The notes below the pieces were generated by a model that saw nothing but the letters and a program-made list of their open reading frames with translations, made no database searches and was not told where the DNA came from. The translations under genes and the position numbers were made by a program. 41,064 nucleotides of DNA from Pseudoflavonifractor sp. An44 (GTDB lineage: Bacteria; Bacillota; Clostridia; Oscillospirales; Oscillospiraceae): NCBI RefSeq assembly GCF_002161675.1, contig NZ_NFIH01000023.1, positions 1 through 41,064 of the forward strand. The letters are read 5' to 3'. Position 1 is the stretch's first letter. Each line of letters starts with the position of its first letter. This document shows positions 16,953 to 24,647 of the stretch, piece after piece.

Positions 16953-17462
16953 ATGGGGAATTTCGCAGTATTTGATTTAACAGAATCCGGTGAAAAAATA
17001 GGCAGGAAACTTTTTGCGCTTCTCACAAGAACACAGCAAAAAGAACTGGAGCGTTTTATTTCAGAAAGTAAAAATTCTGAATCTGATAGTGTTCTTTCTC
17101 CATGCTATCCTGCCTTTTATGGTCAGTATTCTATTCCCAGGCAATCGGATCAGCCAATGACGGAGATCCAGGAGGGCGATTTATATTTTTGCTTGGAGCA
17201 GCGCCTTGTTACTATTCGAGGCCAGGTGATTCCGCTGACTGTAAAAGAGTTTGAAATTTTTGCTTTGCTCATACAGAATCCAAAGCGAGTATTCACCTAT
17301 GAAATGCTGCTGGATCTGGTATGGCATGAGAACTACACCTACTATTCCCGAAAGGCAATCAACAACCATGTAAGCAATCTACGAAAGAAGATCAAGATTG
17401 CCCCGGATCTACCGGACTATGTAAAAAGTGTATATGGTGTAGGCTACAAATTCGATATATGA
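16953..17462 (+). CDS. Orphan winged-helix DNA-binding protein (OmpR-type, no receiver)
   Basis: 169 aa. The C-terminal ~95 residues are a Trans_reg_C winged helix (LTVKEFEIFALLIQNP, NHVSNLRKKIK, YVKSVYGVGYKF). The N-terminal ~75 residues have no receiver domain or phospho-acceptor pocket. The RBS is GGGGGTGATA before ATG 16,953. It lies alone, with a strong terminator behind it. It could be a phosphorylation-independent regulator of the element or of the ABC cargo; the N-terminal region may bind a ligand or partner. Confidence 0.85.
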   Translation: MGNFAVFDLTESGEKIGRKLFALLTRTQQKELERFISESKNSESDSVLSPCYPAFYGQYSIPRQSDQPMTEIQEGDLYFCLEQRLVTIRGQVIPLTVKEFEIFALLIQNPKRVFTYEMLLDLVWHENYTYYSRKAINNHVSNLRKKIKIAPDLPDYVKSVYGVGYKFDI

Positions 17463-17466
17463 AAAA

Positions 17467-17508
17467 GGAAGCTGCAGAGGAATTACCAACTCTGCAGCTT
17501 TCCTTTTG
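17467..17508 (+). terminator. Rho-independent terminator
   Basis: GGAAGCTGCAGAG (17,467-17,479) pairs with CTCTGCAGCTTTCC (17,490-17,503), followed by TTTTG. Confidence 0.9.
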
Positions 17509-17519
17509 AAGATTTTTTA

Positions 17520-17640
17520 GCGTCCACAGGACGCGTGGCCGTCACCGAAGGTGGCGATCTTGGGGGCTTGGGGGTTATCCCTCAACAAGCATTTTGGTCG
17601 GTGTAATTCGGCCAAAATCGCAAAACATGTATATGTTTGC
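17520..17640. other. Candidate oriT/structured transfer region
   Basis: There is no gene here. Three inverted repeats follow each other: GCGTCC-ACA-GGACGC (17,520-17,534), ATTTTGGTCG / CGGCCAAAAT (17,591-17,600 and 17,609-17,618, one mismatch, loop GTGTAATT), and GCAAAACAT / ATATGTTTGC (about 17,620-17,640, imperfect). Inverted repeats beside a short A/T loop are the usual form of relaxase nick regions. The relaxase itself is about 9 kb away, separated by cargo, so the assignment is tentative. Confidence 0.35.
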
Positions 17641-17695
17641 ATTGCTTGCCAGTATGTGAAAAGACCTACTTTTATGAGAATTTGAAGTATATGAA

Positions 17696-17728
17696 GGGTG
17701 CGGCATTCTGCCGCACCCCTTAAATTTT
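17696..17728 (+). terminator. Terminator-like hairpin
   Basis: GGGTGCGGCA (17,696-17,705) and TGCCGCACCC (17,709-17,718) form a 10-bp perfect stem with a 3-nt loop, followed by CTTAAATTTT. The ~110 bp to the next promoter hold no gene. Confidence 0.7.
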
Positions 17729-17832
17729 CGTATTTTAGTTACTGTGTAAATAACACCTGATTTTGTCGTATTTTGTTGATTAAATTCAGTAAATCCATGA
17801 CACTTCTGGAAGAATTATAGCACTTCTCCCTA

Positions 17833-18000
17833 TATAATGCCCCAAAAATGAAGGAGGTGAAAACGGTTCAAGCTATCTGTCCCCCTTCATAGAAGGAGGC
17901 ATAGGAAATGCTGCCGAGGTCCAAATACCGGCCTCGACAAAGCCGGTCATGTAGAAGATACTCAAACCCCGTAATCCTGCACTGGATTACGGGGTTTTTC
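17833..18000 (+). promoter_or_regulatory. Promoter and attenuator-like leader of the sigma-like gene
   Basis: TATAAT (17,833-17,838) is preceded by two CACTTCT copies 20 bp apart (17,801-17,807 and 17,821-17,827). A 14-codon ORF (17,848-17,892, ends TAG) follows, then a second GAAGGAGG before ATG 17,908. Two stems that exclude each other can form: CGAGG / CCTCG (17,915-17,919 and 17,932-17,936) and ACCGGC / GCCGGT (17,927-17,932 and 17,942-17,947). A strong terminator ends the leader 200 bp before the coding gene. This is the layout of translation-dependent attenuation, but the mechanism is inferred. Confidence 0.5.
17964..18000 (+). terminator. Strong intrinsic terminator inside the leader
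   Basis: AAACCCCGTAATCC (17,964-17,977) and GGATTACGGGGTTT (17,984-17,997) form a perfect 14-bp stem with a 6-nt loop and a TTTTT tail. It lies upstream of the sigma-like gene. Between it and that gene (18,001-18,208) there is only an inverted repeat, ATTTCGATTT / AAATCGAAAT (18,159-18,168 and 18,187-18,196). Confidence 0.9.
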
Positions 18001-18208
18001 CATTCGACAGGATTTTGCATTTCCCCTACTGTTCTGTCAGAAATTGGCAGAATACGACAGGTGCAGCCTGCCGTTGTACGGTGGGCGCTCCTTTTTACAT
18101 ATAAGGCGCAGGACAAGCCTGACGCCGGACCTGTGCGGTGTAGATCACCGCCCCTCTGATTTCGATTTGCTCGTCAACCCACTCAAAAATCGAAATTGGA
18201 GGATTACC

Positions 18209-18652
18209 ATGAAAGAAATCAATCTGCGGGATTATTACCCGTTTTATACACAGGACACTATTGTTGAAGTACCGGACGAAGTGGCAGCCCTTCTCCATGA
18301 ATTAAAATTAGCAGAGGCAGCTTCTTTTCTGCGTACATACCGGCACAAAGCATACTTTTCTCTGGATTACGATGTCAATGTGGAGCGCGATGCACTGGTA
18401 GTGGTTCTGACACCGGCTGATATTCTGGAGCAGAAAGAAGAAAATGATCGGCTATACCAGGCGATTGCTTCCTTGCCTGAAAAACAGCGGAACCGGATCA
18501 CTTCTCATTTTCTTCTCGGCATGAGTATATCGGAAATTGCAAAAAGCGAAGGTTCCGGCGCCAGCTCTGTGCATGAAGGAATCCAGAGAGGGCTTCGGCG
18601 TCTGAAAAAAATTTTGAAAAAAATGGAGTCAGACCCCGAAAAAAACGCCTGA
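18209..18652 (+). CDS. Sigma-70 region 4-like regulator of the mobile element
   Basis: 147 aa from ATG 18,209 with TTGGAGGATT upstream; a longer in-frame extension to 18,044 has no ribosome site. The C-terminal third is a sigma region 4-type helix-turn-helix (IASLPEKQRNRITSHFLLGMSISEIAKSEG, then VHEGIQRGLRRLKKIL). The N-terminal part is an acidic segment without region 2. Proteins of this type sit in the control region of Tn916/Tn1549-like elements and are thought to regulate transfer genes. The attenuator-like leader upstream suggests controlled expression. Confidence 0.85.
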   Translation: MKEINLRDYYPFYTQDTIVEVPDEVAALLHELKLAEAASFLRTYRHKAYFSLDYDVNVERDALVVVLTPADILEQKEENDRLYQAIASLPEKQRNRITSHFLLGMSISEIAKSEGSGASSVHEGIQRGLRRLKKILKKMESDPEKNA

Positions 18653-18842
18653 AAATGAAATGAATAATAGAGGGACATATTCGGTGGGACAAGCCTGATG
18701 GGTGTGGCCGGTAACACACGTTCCGGCCCGCCCAACTGAAATACTGTCATAACTGCCACATCCCTCGCTTGTTCTTTGACAACTGAATATACGGTGCCAT
18801 AGGTACTTTCCCTGTACTCCGAGCGGCAAATGGAGCGGCGCG

Positions 18843-18953
18843 ATGACAGACGGCTTTAAGGAGGTGGTGAAGCCCAGCCGTCCGAGCGATCTACGCAATC
18901 CATTGACCTGGCTGTGGCAGGCCAGACGCGATGACCGATACAGGGCACAATGA
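18843..18953 (+). CDS. Putative 36-aa small protein
   Basis: Reads MTDGFKEVVKP, then a segment ending LTWLWQARRDDRYRAQ. GGAG (18,832-18,835) lies 7 nt before ATG 18,843, and the stop overlaps the next small ORF as ATGA. A GTG at 18,867 directly behind AAGGAGGTG is an alternative start. Upstream, 18,653-18,842 holds a hairpin (GGCCGG / CCGGCC around 18,705-18,728) and a short open frame overlapping this one. No family is recognised; coupling and the Trp-rich core are the evidence. Confidence 0.5.
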   Translation: MTDGFKEVVKPSRPSDLRNPLTWLWQARRDDRYRAQ

Positions 18954-19126
18954 TACTTTCTCACGACCCGTCAAAGACTTGGGGGGAGTCCCTTCTGTGT
19001 TCGTTAGCTCTGGCGAAGCGACGGCATAAGCAGGGCTATGATGCGGTAAAGCTGACCGCAGCCTGTGGCATCCCCGGCCCTGAAAAGGGCCTGCCGGGGG
19101 GCGTGGCAAATACGGCAGTAACCTAA
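18950..19126 (+). CDS. Putative 58-aa small protein
   Basis: Starts at ATG 18,950, overlapping the previous stop. It reads MILSHDPSKTWGESLLCSLA, then a basic AKRRHKQGYDAV stretch and a Gly/Pro-rich end, IPGPEKGLPGGVANTAVT. Codon usage looks protein-like (GCG, CTG, AAG, GGC), and the ATGA overlap suggests translational coupling. The frame also contains a strong hairpin (CCCCGG..CCCT-GAAA-AGGG..CCGGGG, 19,072-19,099), so an RNA role cannot be excluded. Function unknown. Confidence 0.55.
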   Translation: MILSHDPSKTWGESLLCSLALAKRRHKQGYDAVKLTAACGIPGPEKGLPGGVANTAVT

Positions 19127-19164
19127 AAACATCCATGCCGTTGTTTTGATTTTTGAGCAGCGGC

Positions 19165-19260
19165 ATGGATTCCTATAAAATCGAAATCAGATACCATGAG
19201 GCCGGGCCGCTCTTTCAGTGTGACCGGCCTTATTCATGTGATTTTGATGATTCAGTATGA
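19165..19260 (+). CDS. Putative 31-aa small protein
   Basis: MDSYKIEIRYHEAG followed by an acidic end, CDFDDSV. The start ATG 19,165 lies within the right arm of a perfect inverted repeat, ATCCATGCCG / CGGCATGGAT (19,130-19,139 and 19,160-19,169), which could control access to the start. The ribosome site is weak. The stop is 19 bp before the next gene. Low certainty. Confidence 0.35.
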   Translation: MDSYKIEIRYHEAGPLFQCDRPYSCDFDDSV

Positions 19261-19279
19261 AAGGAAAGGAGCTGCTGTT

Positions 19280-19510
19280 ATGAGTCACACACCGGCATAT
19301 ACGGTCATTCAAACACCGGAGGCAGATAAACTTGCCGACATCCGGGATGTATCTGTTAATAAGGATTTGCCGCGAGAAGAAAGGATTGCCGAGTTTATTC
19401 GGCAGATCCGAGACCCGTATCATTTCAAATGCGGCAGATTTGTTGTCCGGGCAAGTTTTTCCCAGGAAGGTGCCACCCTGGAGGAATGTCTGCGCGGAAT
19501 CCTTCGCTGA
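19280..19510 (+). CDS. DUF6870-like small protein
   Basis: 76 aa from ATG 19,280 with AAGGAAAGGAG upstream. It contains DIRDVSVNKDLPREERIAEF, IRDPYHFKCGRFVVRASF and a C-terminal TLEECLRGIL, features of a small family (DUF6870-like, from memory) found next to serine recombinases in gut Firmicutes elements. A single conserved Cys lies in FKCG. It is soluble and likely helical at both ends. The function is unknown; position between the regulator and the recombinases suggests a role in excision or regulation. Confidence 0.75.
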   Translation: MSHTPAYTVIQTPEADKLADIRDVSVNKDLPREERIAEFIRQIRDPYHFKCGRFVVRASFSQEGATLEECLRGILR

Positions 19511-19537
19511 AATTTGCTGTTTTTTTCATTTTGGGGG

Positions 19538-19566
19538 CTGATTTTTCCCGCATGGAGCGTTATAAT
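19538..19566 (+). promoter_or_regulatory. Putative promoter of the recombinase operon
   Basis: TATAAT (19,561-19,566) with CTGATT (19,538-19,543) 17 bp upstream, about 90 bp before the first recombinase. The -35 is weak. An overlapping 59-codon frame starting at 19,571 runs into the recombinase but lacks a ribosome site. Confidence 0.45.
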
Positions 19567-19653
19567 AAACATGGAAAAGGAATTGAATACCGATAAGCAG
19601 ACTGCACTCCTTGAATTGCGGGGATTTTTCCGTGATGAAAGGAGTGTTTTTCT

Positions 19654-21273
19654 ATGCAGGTTTATAAGGCTGCCAAATATATCCGCTTATCTTATACGGA
19701 TGACAAATCAAATGAAAGCAACAGTGTCGGCAATCAACGAAAGCTGATCGAAGATTTCGTGAGCCGTCACCCGGAAATCGAGCTGGTTTCCGAAAAGGTA
19801 GACGATGGGTACAGCGGGGTTATCTTTGACCGTCCGGCTTTTAAGGAAATGATGGATGACATCATGGAAGGAAAGATCAACTGCGTCATTGTCAAAGACC
19901 TTTCCCGTCTTGGTCGAGAGTATATTGAGACTGGCCGCTATATGCGCCGTGTCTTTCCGGCCTATGGCGTGAGGTTTATTGCCATCAATGACAATATTGA
20001 TACTCTTAATGAAAGCGCAGGCGATGACCTGACTGTATCAGTAAAGAACATTATGAATGAAGCCTACGCACGGGATATTTCCATCAAGACGAGAAGTTCT
20101 CTGGAGACAAAGCGCAAGAACGGTGATTTCGTTGGAGCTTTCCCGGTTTATGGCTATCGTAAATCCGAAGAAAATCATAATCTTCTTGTGGTAGACGAAT
20201 ATGCTGCCCAGGTGGTGCGGAGCATTTTCAGGATGCGCCTGGAAGGATTCAGCCCCTACGCCATCGCTAATGAGCTGAACCGGCTGGGTACACTCTCTCC
20301 CCTGGCATATAAAAAGTATTATGGCCTTCCCCATGCCAAGAAAGGCTATACAGACCGGAAGGATTGCCGGTGGTCGGCAAATACCGTCACCCGGATTTTG
20401 CAGGATGAAACCTATACCGGCACACTGGTCCAGGGTCGAAAAGGTTCACAGCACTTTAAGCTGAAAGAGATGGAGAGCCGCCCTTCCTCCGAGTGGATTC
20501 GCGTGGAAAATGCTCACGAAGCCATTATTGATCGGAATGATTTTGACCTGGTACAAAGGATTCGCAACCTGGACACCCGTACATCTCCCCAAAAAGATAA
20601 AGTCTATCTGTTTTCCGGCATACTGGTCTGCGGCTGCTGCGGAAGCCGGATGGTACGTAAAACCAACCGCTATAAAGACAAAGAGTATCACTATTACTAT
20701 TGTCCTACCGGAAAGAAGAATGGGTGCGCTCATCCGGTCATGGTAAAGGAAAATGAGCTGATGGAGTGCGTGCGGGACAGCCTGAAAGGGTTTATTGCCA
20801 ATGTAGTCTCTCTGGATGAAATCTTATCCGGCATAGACCAGAGCCGTATCAACCGTGAGCTTATCAAAGAGTATTCGCGGCAGATCGCCCAGAATGAGCA
20901 GCAGTTGGAGAGGATTCGTCAATATAAAATGAAACTGTATGAAAGTATGGTAAACGGATTTCTGGACAAGTCGGAGTTCCTTTATAACAAAAGCAGTTAT
21001 AGTGCCCGGATTACCCAGCTTGAACAGGCGATTGCCGCTCTTAAAGAAAAACGGGCGGATGTTATGGAAAACCGGAGTGAAAGGAATCGCTGGATTGAGA
21101 ATTTTAAGCGTTTTTCCGATCTGGAAGAACTTGACCGCAAGGCAATCATCCAGCTTGTGCAGGTTATCACAGTGCTGGGGAAAGACGAATTGCAGATTCA
21201 ATTTAATTATCAGGACGAATACGAAAAAGCACTTGCCCTGATTACGCCGGTACAGGAAAGGATGGTGGTCTGA
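19654..21273 (+). CDS. Large serine recombinase 1
   Basis: 539 aa. The N-terminal resolvase domain has the catalytic serine S13 in YIRLS, then VDDGYSGVIFDRPAF and VKDLSRLGREYIETGRY. A 'Recombinase' domain follows (about 165-290), then a zinc-ribbon region (CGCCGSRMVRK ... YYCPTGKKNGC, about 325-355) and a C-terminal coiled coil (about 400-470). All parts expected of TndX/TnpX-type large serine recombinases are present. The RBS is GAAAGGAGTG and the start ATG 19,654. It is the first of three recombinases transcribed together. Confidence 0.95.
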   Translation: MQVYKAAKYIRLSYTDDKSNESNSVGNQRKLIEDFVSRHPEIELVSEKVDDGYSGVIFDRPAFKEMMDDIMEGKINCVIVKDLSRLGREYIETGRYMRRVFPAYGVRFIAINDNIDTLNESAGDDLTVSVKNIMNEAYARDISIKTRSSLETKRKNGDFVGAFPVYGYRKSEENHNLLVVDEYAAQVVRSIFRMRLEGFSPYAIANELNRLGTLSPLAYKKYYGLPHAKKGYTDRKDCRWSANTVTRILQDETYTGTLVQGRKGSQHFKLKEMESRPSSEWIRVENAHEAIIDRNDFDLVQRIRNLDTRTSPQKDKVYLFSGILVCGCCGSRMVRKTNRYKDKEYHYYYCPTGKKNGCAHPVMVKENELMECVRDSLKGFIANVVSLDEILSGIDQSRINRELIKEYSRQIAQNEQQLERIRQYKMKLYESMVNGFLDKSEFLYNKSSYSARITQLEQAIAALKEKRADVMENRSERNRWIENFKRFSDLEELDRKAIIQLVQVITVLGKDELQIQFNYQDEYEKALALITPVQERMVV

Positions 21274-21274
21274 A

Positions 21275-22912
21275 ATGGCAAGAAAAAGCAGGAAGCATAA
21301 TACAGCGCAGGCGGCCATGCCTGTTTCCCCGTTTATCAGTACGGCGCTGTATATCCGGCTGTCTGTGGAGGATAACAATAAACGTGGAAATTCTATCGAA
21401 ACTCAAAAGCTGGTTCTTGAAAAATTCCTATTTGGGAAGCCCGAACTGCGTCTTTACGACATCTATATCGACAATGGAGCAACAGGCACGAATTTCAACC
21501 GTGACGGCTTCCAGCGGATGCTTTCGGATATTGAATCCGGCAAAGTAGGCTGTGTGATCGTCAAGGATCTGTCGCGCCTGGGACGCAATGCCATTGACAC
21601 GGGATATTACATTGAGCGTTATTTTCCTTCCCATAATGTCCGGTTCATCAGCGTTACGGATCAATTTGACTCTGAAAACCCTGATAATCTCCACGGCGGT
21701 ATTATCCTTCCGCTGAAAAATATGATTAACGAAGCCTATGCGCTGGACATAGGACGCAAGATAAAGGCCCAGGCCCGTCAGGATATGAAAGAGGGCAAGT
21801 ATGTGGGTGGCAGGGCGCCATTTGGATATATGAAAGACCCTGATGACTGTCACAAATTGATTATTGATCCGGTGGCGGCTCCTGTGGTACGCCAGATTTT
21901 CCAGTGGGCTTATGAAAAAGTCCCTCTCAATCGGATTGTATTGCTGCTTAATGAGGGTGGCTATCCCTCCCCAGGAAAGTATAAAATGCAGACCGGAGAG
22001 ATCACCCATCAGGCATTGGCTGGTCGTGGTTACTGGCAGACCTGGACGGTTTCTAAGATTTTGCAGGAAGATAAGTATACTGGTGACATGGTGCAGGGGC
22101 GGACCAAAACCGTTCTTCACCGGCAGGTGCCCGCAGGCGAGGAAAACCTGATTGTGGTTACTGGCACCCATGAGCCTATTGTTTCCAGAGAGATTTTTGA
22201 TGCTGTCCAGAAGTACCGGGCAGAAGTGGCCGAGGAAAGCAAGAAGCACCCGGTTATTCCATATACGCCCAATATTTTCAAGGGGCGGATTTTCTGTGGA
22301 GACTGCGGGAGAAGCCTGCACCGGCAACGCCAACAATGCAATGGTTCATATCGCTTCCACTGCCTGACCCCTACCAGGGTACATAAAGATAAATGCTCTG
22401 GTGTTTCCATCAGCGAAACCGAGCTGATCGCAACGGTTCTGGACATTCTTAAAAGGGAATTAGCCGCCGTCCTGGGGGATTATGCGCTGCTTCTGAACGA
22501 CAACATTCAAAAGCAGGAAAAGGAGGCTGCCACCCGTGAGAAAATCAACCGGGCAAAGTTACAGCTTAACCAAAGCCGTGAGTTTTTGCAAACTCTTTAT
22601 GAAAATCTGATGAACGGAGCGATTGACAGCGAAGAATATTTCGTTTTGAAAGCGACTTATGAAGAACAGATGCAGGCGGCCCAAAAAGAGCTTTCCTTTT
22701 ATGAAAACCAGTCTGCCGTCCGTCAGGAACAGGCCGAAAAGTGCAAGAACCTGGAAAAAGACGAGCAGGAACTTTTGGCCGGAGGCTCCCTGACTGCCGC
22801 CCTCATTGAGCGTTTGATTGAGCGGATCACGGTCTACCCGAATAAACAGGTAGATGTAAAATTTACATTCCGCACGGAATTTGAGGCGTTTAAGGAGGCG
22901 GCGGCAGAATGA
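21275..22912 (+). CDS. Large serine recombinase 2
   Basis: 545 aa. A ~20-residue basic N-terminal extension precedes YIRLS with catalytic S30. The resolvase core contains VKDLSRLGRNAIDTGYYIERYFP, followed by the Recombinase domain, a zinc ribbon (CGDCGRSLHRQ with distal HC and C ligands) and a long coiled coil with QKQEKEAATREKINRAK. It starts 2 bp after the previous stop. Related in architecture to, but clearly diverged from, its neighbours. It may act as a heteromeric partner for excision/integration. Confidence 0.95.
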   Translation: MARKSRKHNTAQAAMPVSPFISTALYIRLSVEDNNKRGNSIETQKLVLEKFLFGKPELRLYDIYIDNGATGTNFNRDGFQRMLSDIESGKVGCVIVKDLSRLGRNAIDTGYYIERYFPSHNVRFISVTDQFDSENPDNLHGGIILPLKNMINEAYALDIGRKIKAQARQDMKEGKYVGGRAPFGYMKDPDDCHKLIIDPVAAPVVRQIFQWAYEKVPLNRIVLLLNEGGYPSPGKYKMQTGEITHQALAGRGYWQTWTVSKILQEDKYTGDMVQGRTKTVLHRQVPAGEENLIVVTGTHEPIVSREIFDAVQKYRAEVAEESKKHPVIPYTPNIFKGRIFCGDCGRSLHRQRQQCNGSYRFHCLTPTRVHKDKCSGVSISETELIATVLDILKRELAAVLGDYALLLNDNIQKQEKEAATREKINRAKLQLNQSREFLQTLYENLMNGAIDSEEYFVLKATYEEQMQAAQKELSFYENQSAVRQEQAEKCKNLEKDEQELLAGGSLTAALIERLIERITVYPNKQVDVKFTFRTEFEAFKEAAAE

Positions 22913-24441
22913 AAAAGTATATGATTGCTCTTTATATCCGTCTTTCTTTGGAGGACGCCAAAACAGATAGTATGAGTATTTCCAGCCAGCGAAGCATCCT
23001 TCGGGAATATGCCTCTGAACTGCCTGAATATGCCAATGCGGAACTTATGGAGTTTGTAGATAACGGGTACAGCGGGGCAAACTTCGAGCGCCCTGCGGTG
23101 CAGGAATTACTTGACCTGGTACGGGCCAATCGGATTGACTGTATCATGGTAAAAGATTTTTCTCGGTTTGGCCGCAACAGTTTGGAAACCGGCTATTTTA
23201 TCGAGCGGGTATTTCCGCTGTTTCATACCCGCTTTATCTCTGTCAATGATGATTTTGACACCCAAAAGTTAAAAGGTGATACCGGAGGTATGGAAGTCGC
23301 CTTCAAGTATTTAATCAGTGAGTATTATAGCCGTGATATGTCGGTAAAGACCAAAACGGCCAAATACCTGAAGTTCCAGCGGGGCGAATACCAAAGTAAA
23401 ATTTGCCCTTACGGTTATCGCAAAGGGGAAAACGGACGGATGGTGCCGGACCCGGAGACTTCCGAAGTAGTACAGAAAATTTTTGAGTATGCCGTAAATG
23501 GCATGAACGCAACCGATATTGCGCGGGAACTTTCCCGTCAGCAGATTCCCACACCCGGAGAGCATAAGGCCCGAAAAGGGATTAAGACACACGATGTTTC
23601 AAGAACTCACGGAATGTGGTGCAATTCTACGGTGCTTCGGATTCTTGCTGACGAACGATATATGGGCACTTATGTGATTGGCAAAAGAGAGGTTACAGAA
23701 ATCGGCGGCCACAAGATGCGGAGCAAAGCGGAAAGCGACTGGATCAAAATACCGGACCATCATATACCGCTGGTGAATGAGGAAATCTTTTCAAAAGCCA
23801 ATGCCTCTATTCAGCGTTTTAAGATTCCAAATAGGAAAAAACACGACTATCTCCTGCGTGGGAAGGTTATCTGCGGATGCTGTAAACATGCCCTGCACCT
23901 GGCAAATGGGACATCTTACCGGTGTCGCTTTTCCAGCACGATTCCTTCACTTGACTGCTATAACATTCATATCCGGGAAAAAGAACTGAATCAGCTTGTA
24001 TATGAATTGCTATGCAAACAGTTTCAGGTAGCTTTCGGTATTGACAGCTTAGAGGATCTCCGTAAGGTAGATACCGTTGCTTTACGTCAAGCTGACTTTG
24101 ACCGACAGATTTTTGAACTGCAGGAAGAAAAGCGGAAACTGTATGAAGCTCTTGTTTCCGGCAGGATTCCGCTCCCGGAATACAAGGATCAAAAAGAGCA
24201 GATCAGTGAAAAACTGTTGGAAGTACAGAATACCAAAGCGGTTGTCATGGCCCGTCTTGAAGCCAAACAGGAAGAACGGCAGCACCAGCGCCAGCAGATG
24301 GATATTTCCCGGATGCTGACGGAAAGCGATGGGCTGACGTCGGAATTAGTTGATCTTCTGATTGATAAGATTTATGTTTATCCTGATAAACGGGTAGATA
24401 TTGCCTTTAAGATAAGGGACAGCTTGACAACTCACAAATGA
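22909..24441 (+). CDS. Large serine recombinase 3
   Basis: 510 aa, overlapping recombinase 2 by 4 bp. Catalytic S13 is in YIRLS; the core includes VKDFSRFGRNSLETGYFIERVFP; a Recombinase domain and a compact zinc-ribbon (CGCCKHALHLANGTSYRC) follow, with a C-terminal coiled coil. It is the shortest of the three. All three keep an intact catalytic core by inspection. Three tandem genes near the right end fit elements that need several large serine recombinases for movement. Confidence 0.95.
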   Translation: MKKYMIALYIRLSLEDAKTDSMSISSQRSILREYASELPEYANAELMEFVDNGYSGANFERPAVQELLDLVRANRIDCIMVKDFSRFGRNSLETGYFIERVFPLFHTRFISVNDDFDTQKLKGDTGGMEVAFKYLISEYYSRDMSVKTKTAKYLKFQRGEYQSKICPYGYRKGENGRMVPDPETSEVVQKIFEYAVNGMNATDIARELSRQQIPTPGEHKARKGIKTHDVSRTHGMWCNSTVLRILADERYMGTYVIGKREVTEIGGHKMRSKAESDWIKIPDHHIPLVNEEIFSKANASIQRFKIPNRKKHDYLLRGKVICGCCKHALHLANGTSYRCRFSSTIPSLDCYNIHIREKELNQLVYELLCKQFQVAFGIDSLEDLRKVDTVALRQADFDRQIFELQEEKRKLYEALVSGRIPLPEYKDQKEQISEKLLEVQNTKAVVMARLEAKQEERQHQRQQMDISRMLTESDGLTSELVDLLIDKIYVYPDKRVDIAFKIRDSLTTHK

Positions 24442-24457
24442 GGGAAAGGGATTGATT

Positions 24458-24616
24458 ATGCGGATTGCGTTTTATTGCAGAAAAGGCGGCACAACTTTTG
24501 GGTGTATGCTGCCGGAAGAAAAGGAGCGACTTCATGCGTTTTTTGCCGCCGAACAGAAACGGGAGGCGGCAAAATTCCTATCAAGAAAGCTGGATTGTGG
24601 GGACAAGAAAAAATAA
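24458..24616 (+). CDS. Putative 52-aa protein at the element's right end
   Basis: ATG 24,458 follows GAGGGAAAGGG and is 16 bp behind recombinase 3. It reads MRIAFYCRKGGTTFGCMLPE and continues with a basic helical segment ending SRKLDCGDKKK. The start MRIAFYCRK resembles the first strand of a resolvase domain, so this could be a truncated recombinase-like remnant or a small accessory protein. It is the last gene before the junction with the disrupted integrase. Confidence 0.5.
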   Translation: MRIAFYCRKGGTTFGCMLPEEKERLHAFFAAEQKREAAKFLSRKLDCGDKKK

Positions 24617-24647
24617 ATATTTTTTTGTCGTGGACTTGACATAAGGG

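Larger units (their letters stand above)
1..24647. mobile_element. Right-hand part of an integrative conjugative/mobilizable element
   Basis: The segment carries a relaxase, a sigma-like regulator, several tiny ORFs, a DUF6870-like protein and three tandem large serine recombinases, a gene set typical of gut Firmicutes conjugative elements. Two sensor/ABC resistance-type modules are cargo. The right boundary is placed near 24,640-24,650, because from about 24,648 onward the sequence is the middle of a tyrosine integrase gene on the minus strand whose C-terminal half is missing. No type IV secretion genes are seen, so the rest of the element, or a helper, must lie left of position 1. No matching left end is visible in the window. 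Confidence 0.75.

Noticed and set aside
17908-18159. 83-aa ORF reading through the leader terminator
   Set aside because: Has a ribosome site but runs through a strong terminator stem and has no protein-like pattern; treated as a leader reading frame.
18653-19195. Large structured non-coding RNA
   Set aside because: Several strong hairpins suggested this at first, but overlapping small ORFs with coupled starts explain most of the region better. An additional RNA role is not excluded.
19571-19747. 59-codon ORF overlapping recombinase 1
   Set aside because: Its ATG lies about 5 bp after the putative -10 and it has no ribosome site; likely a shadow of the recombinase.
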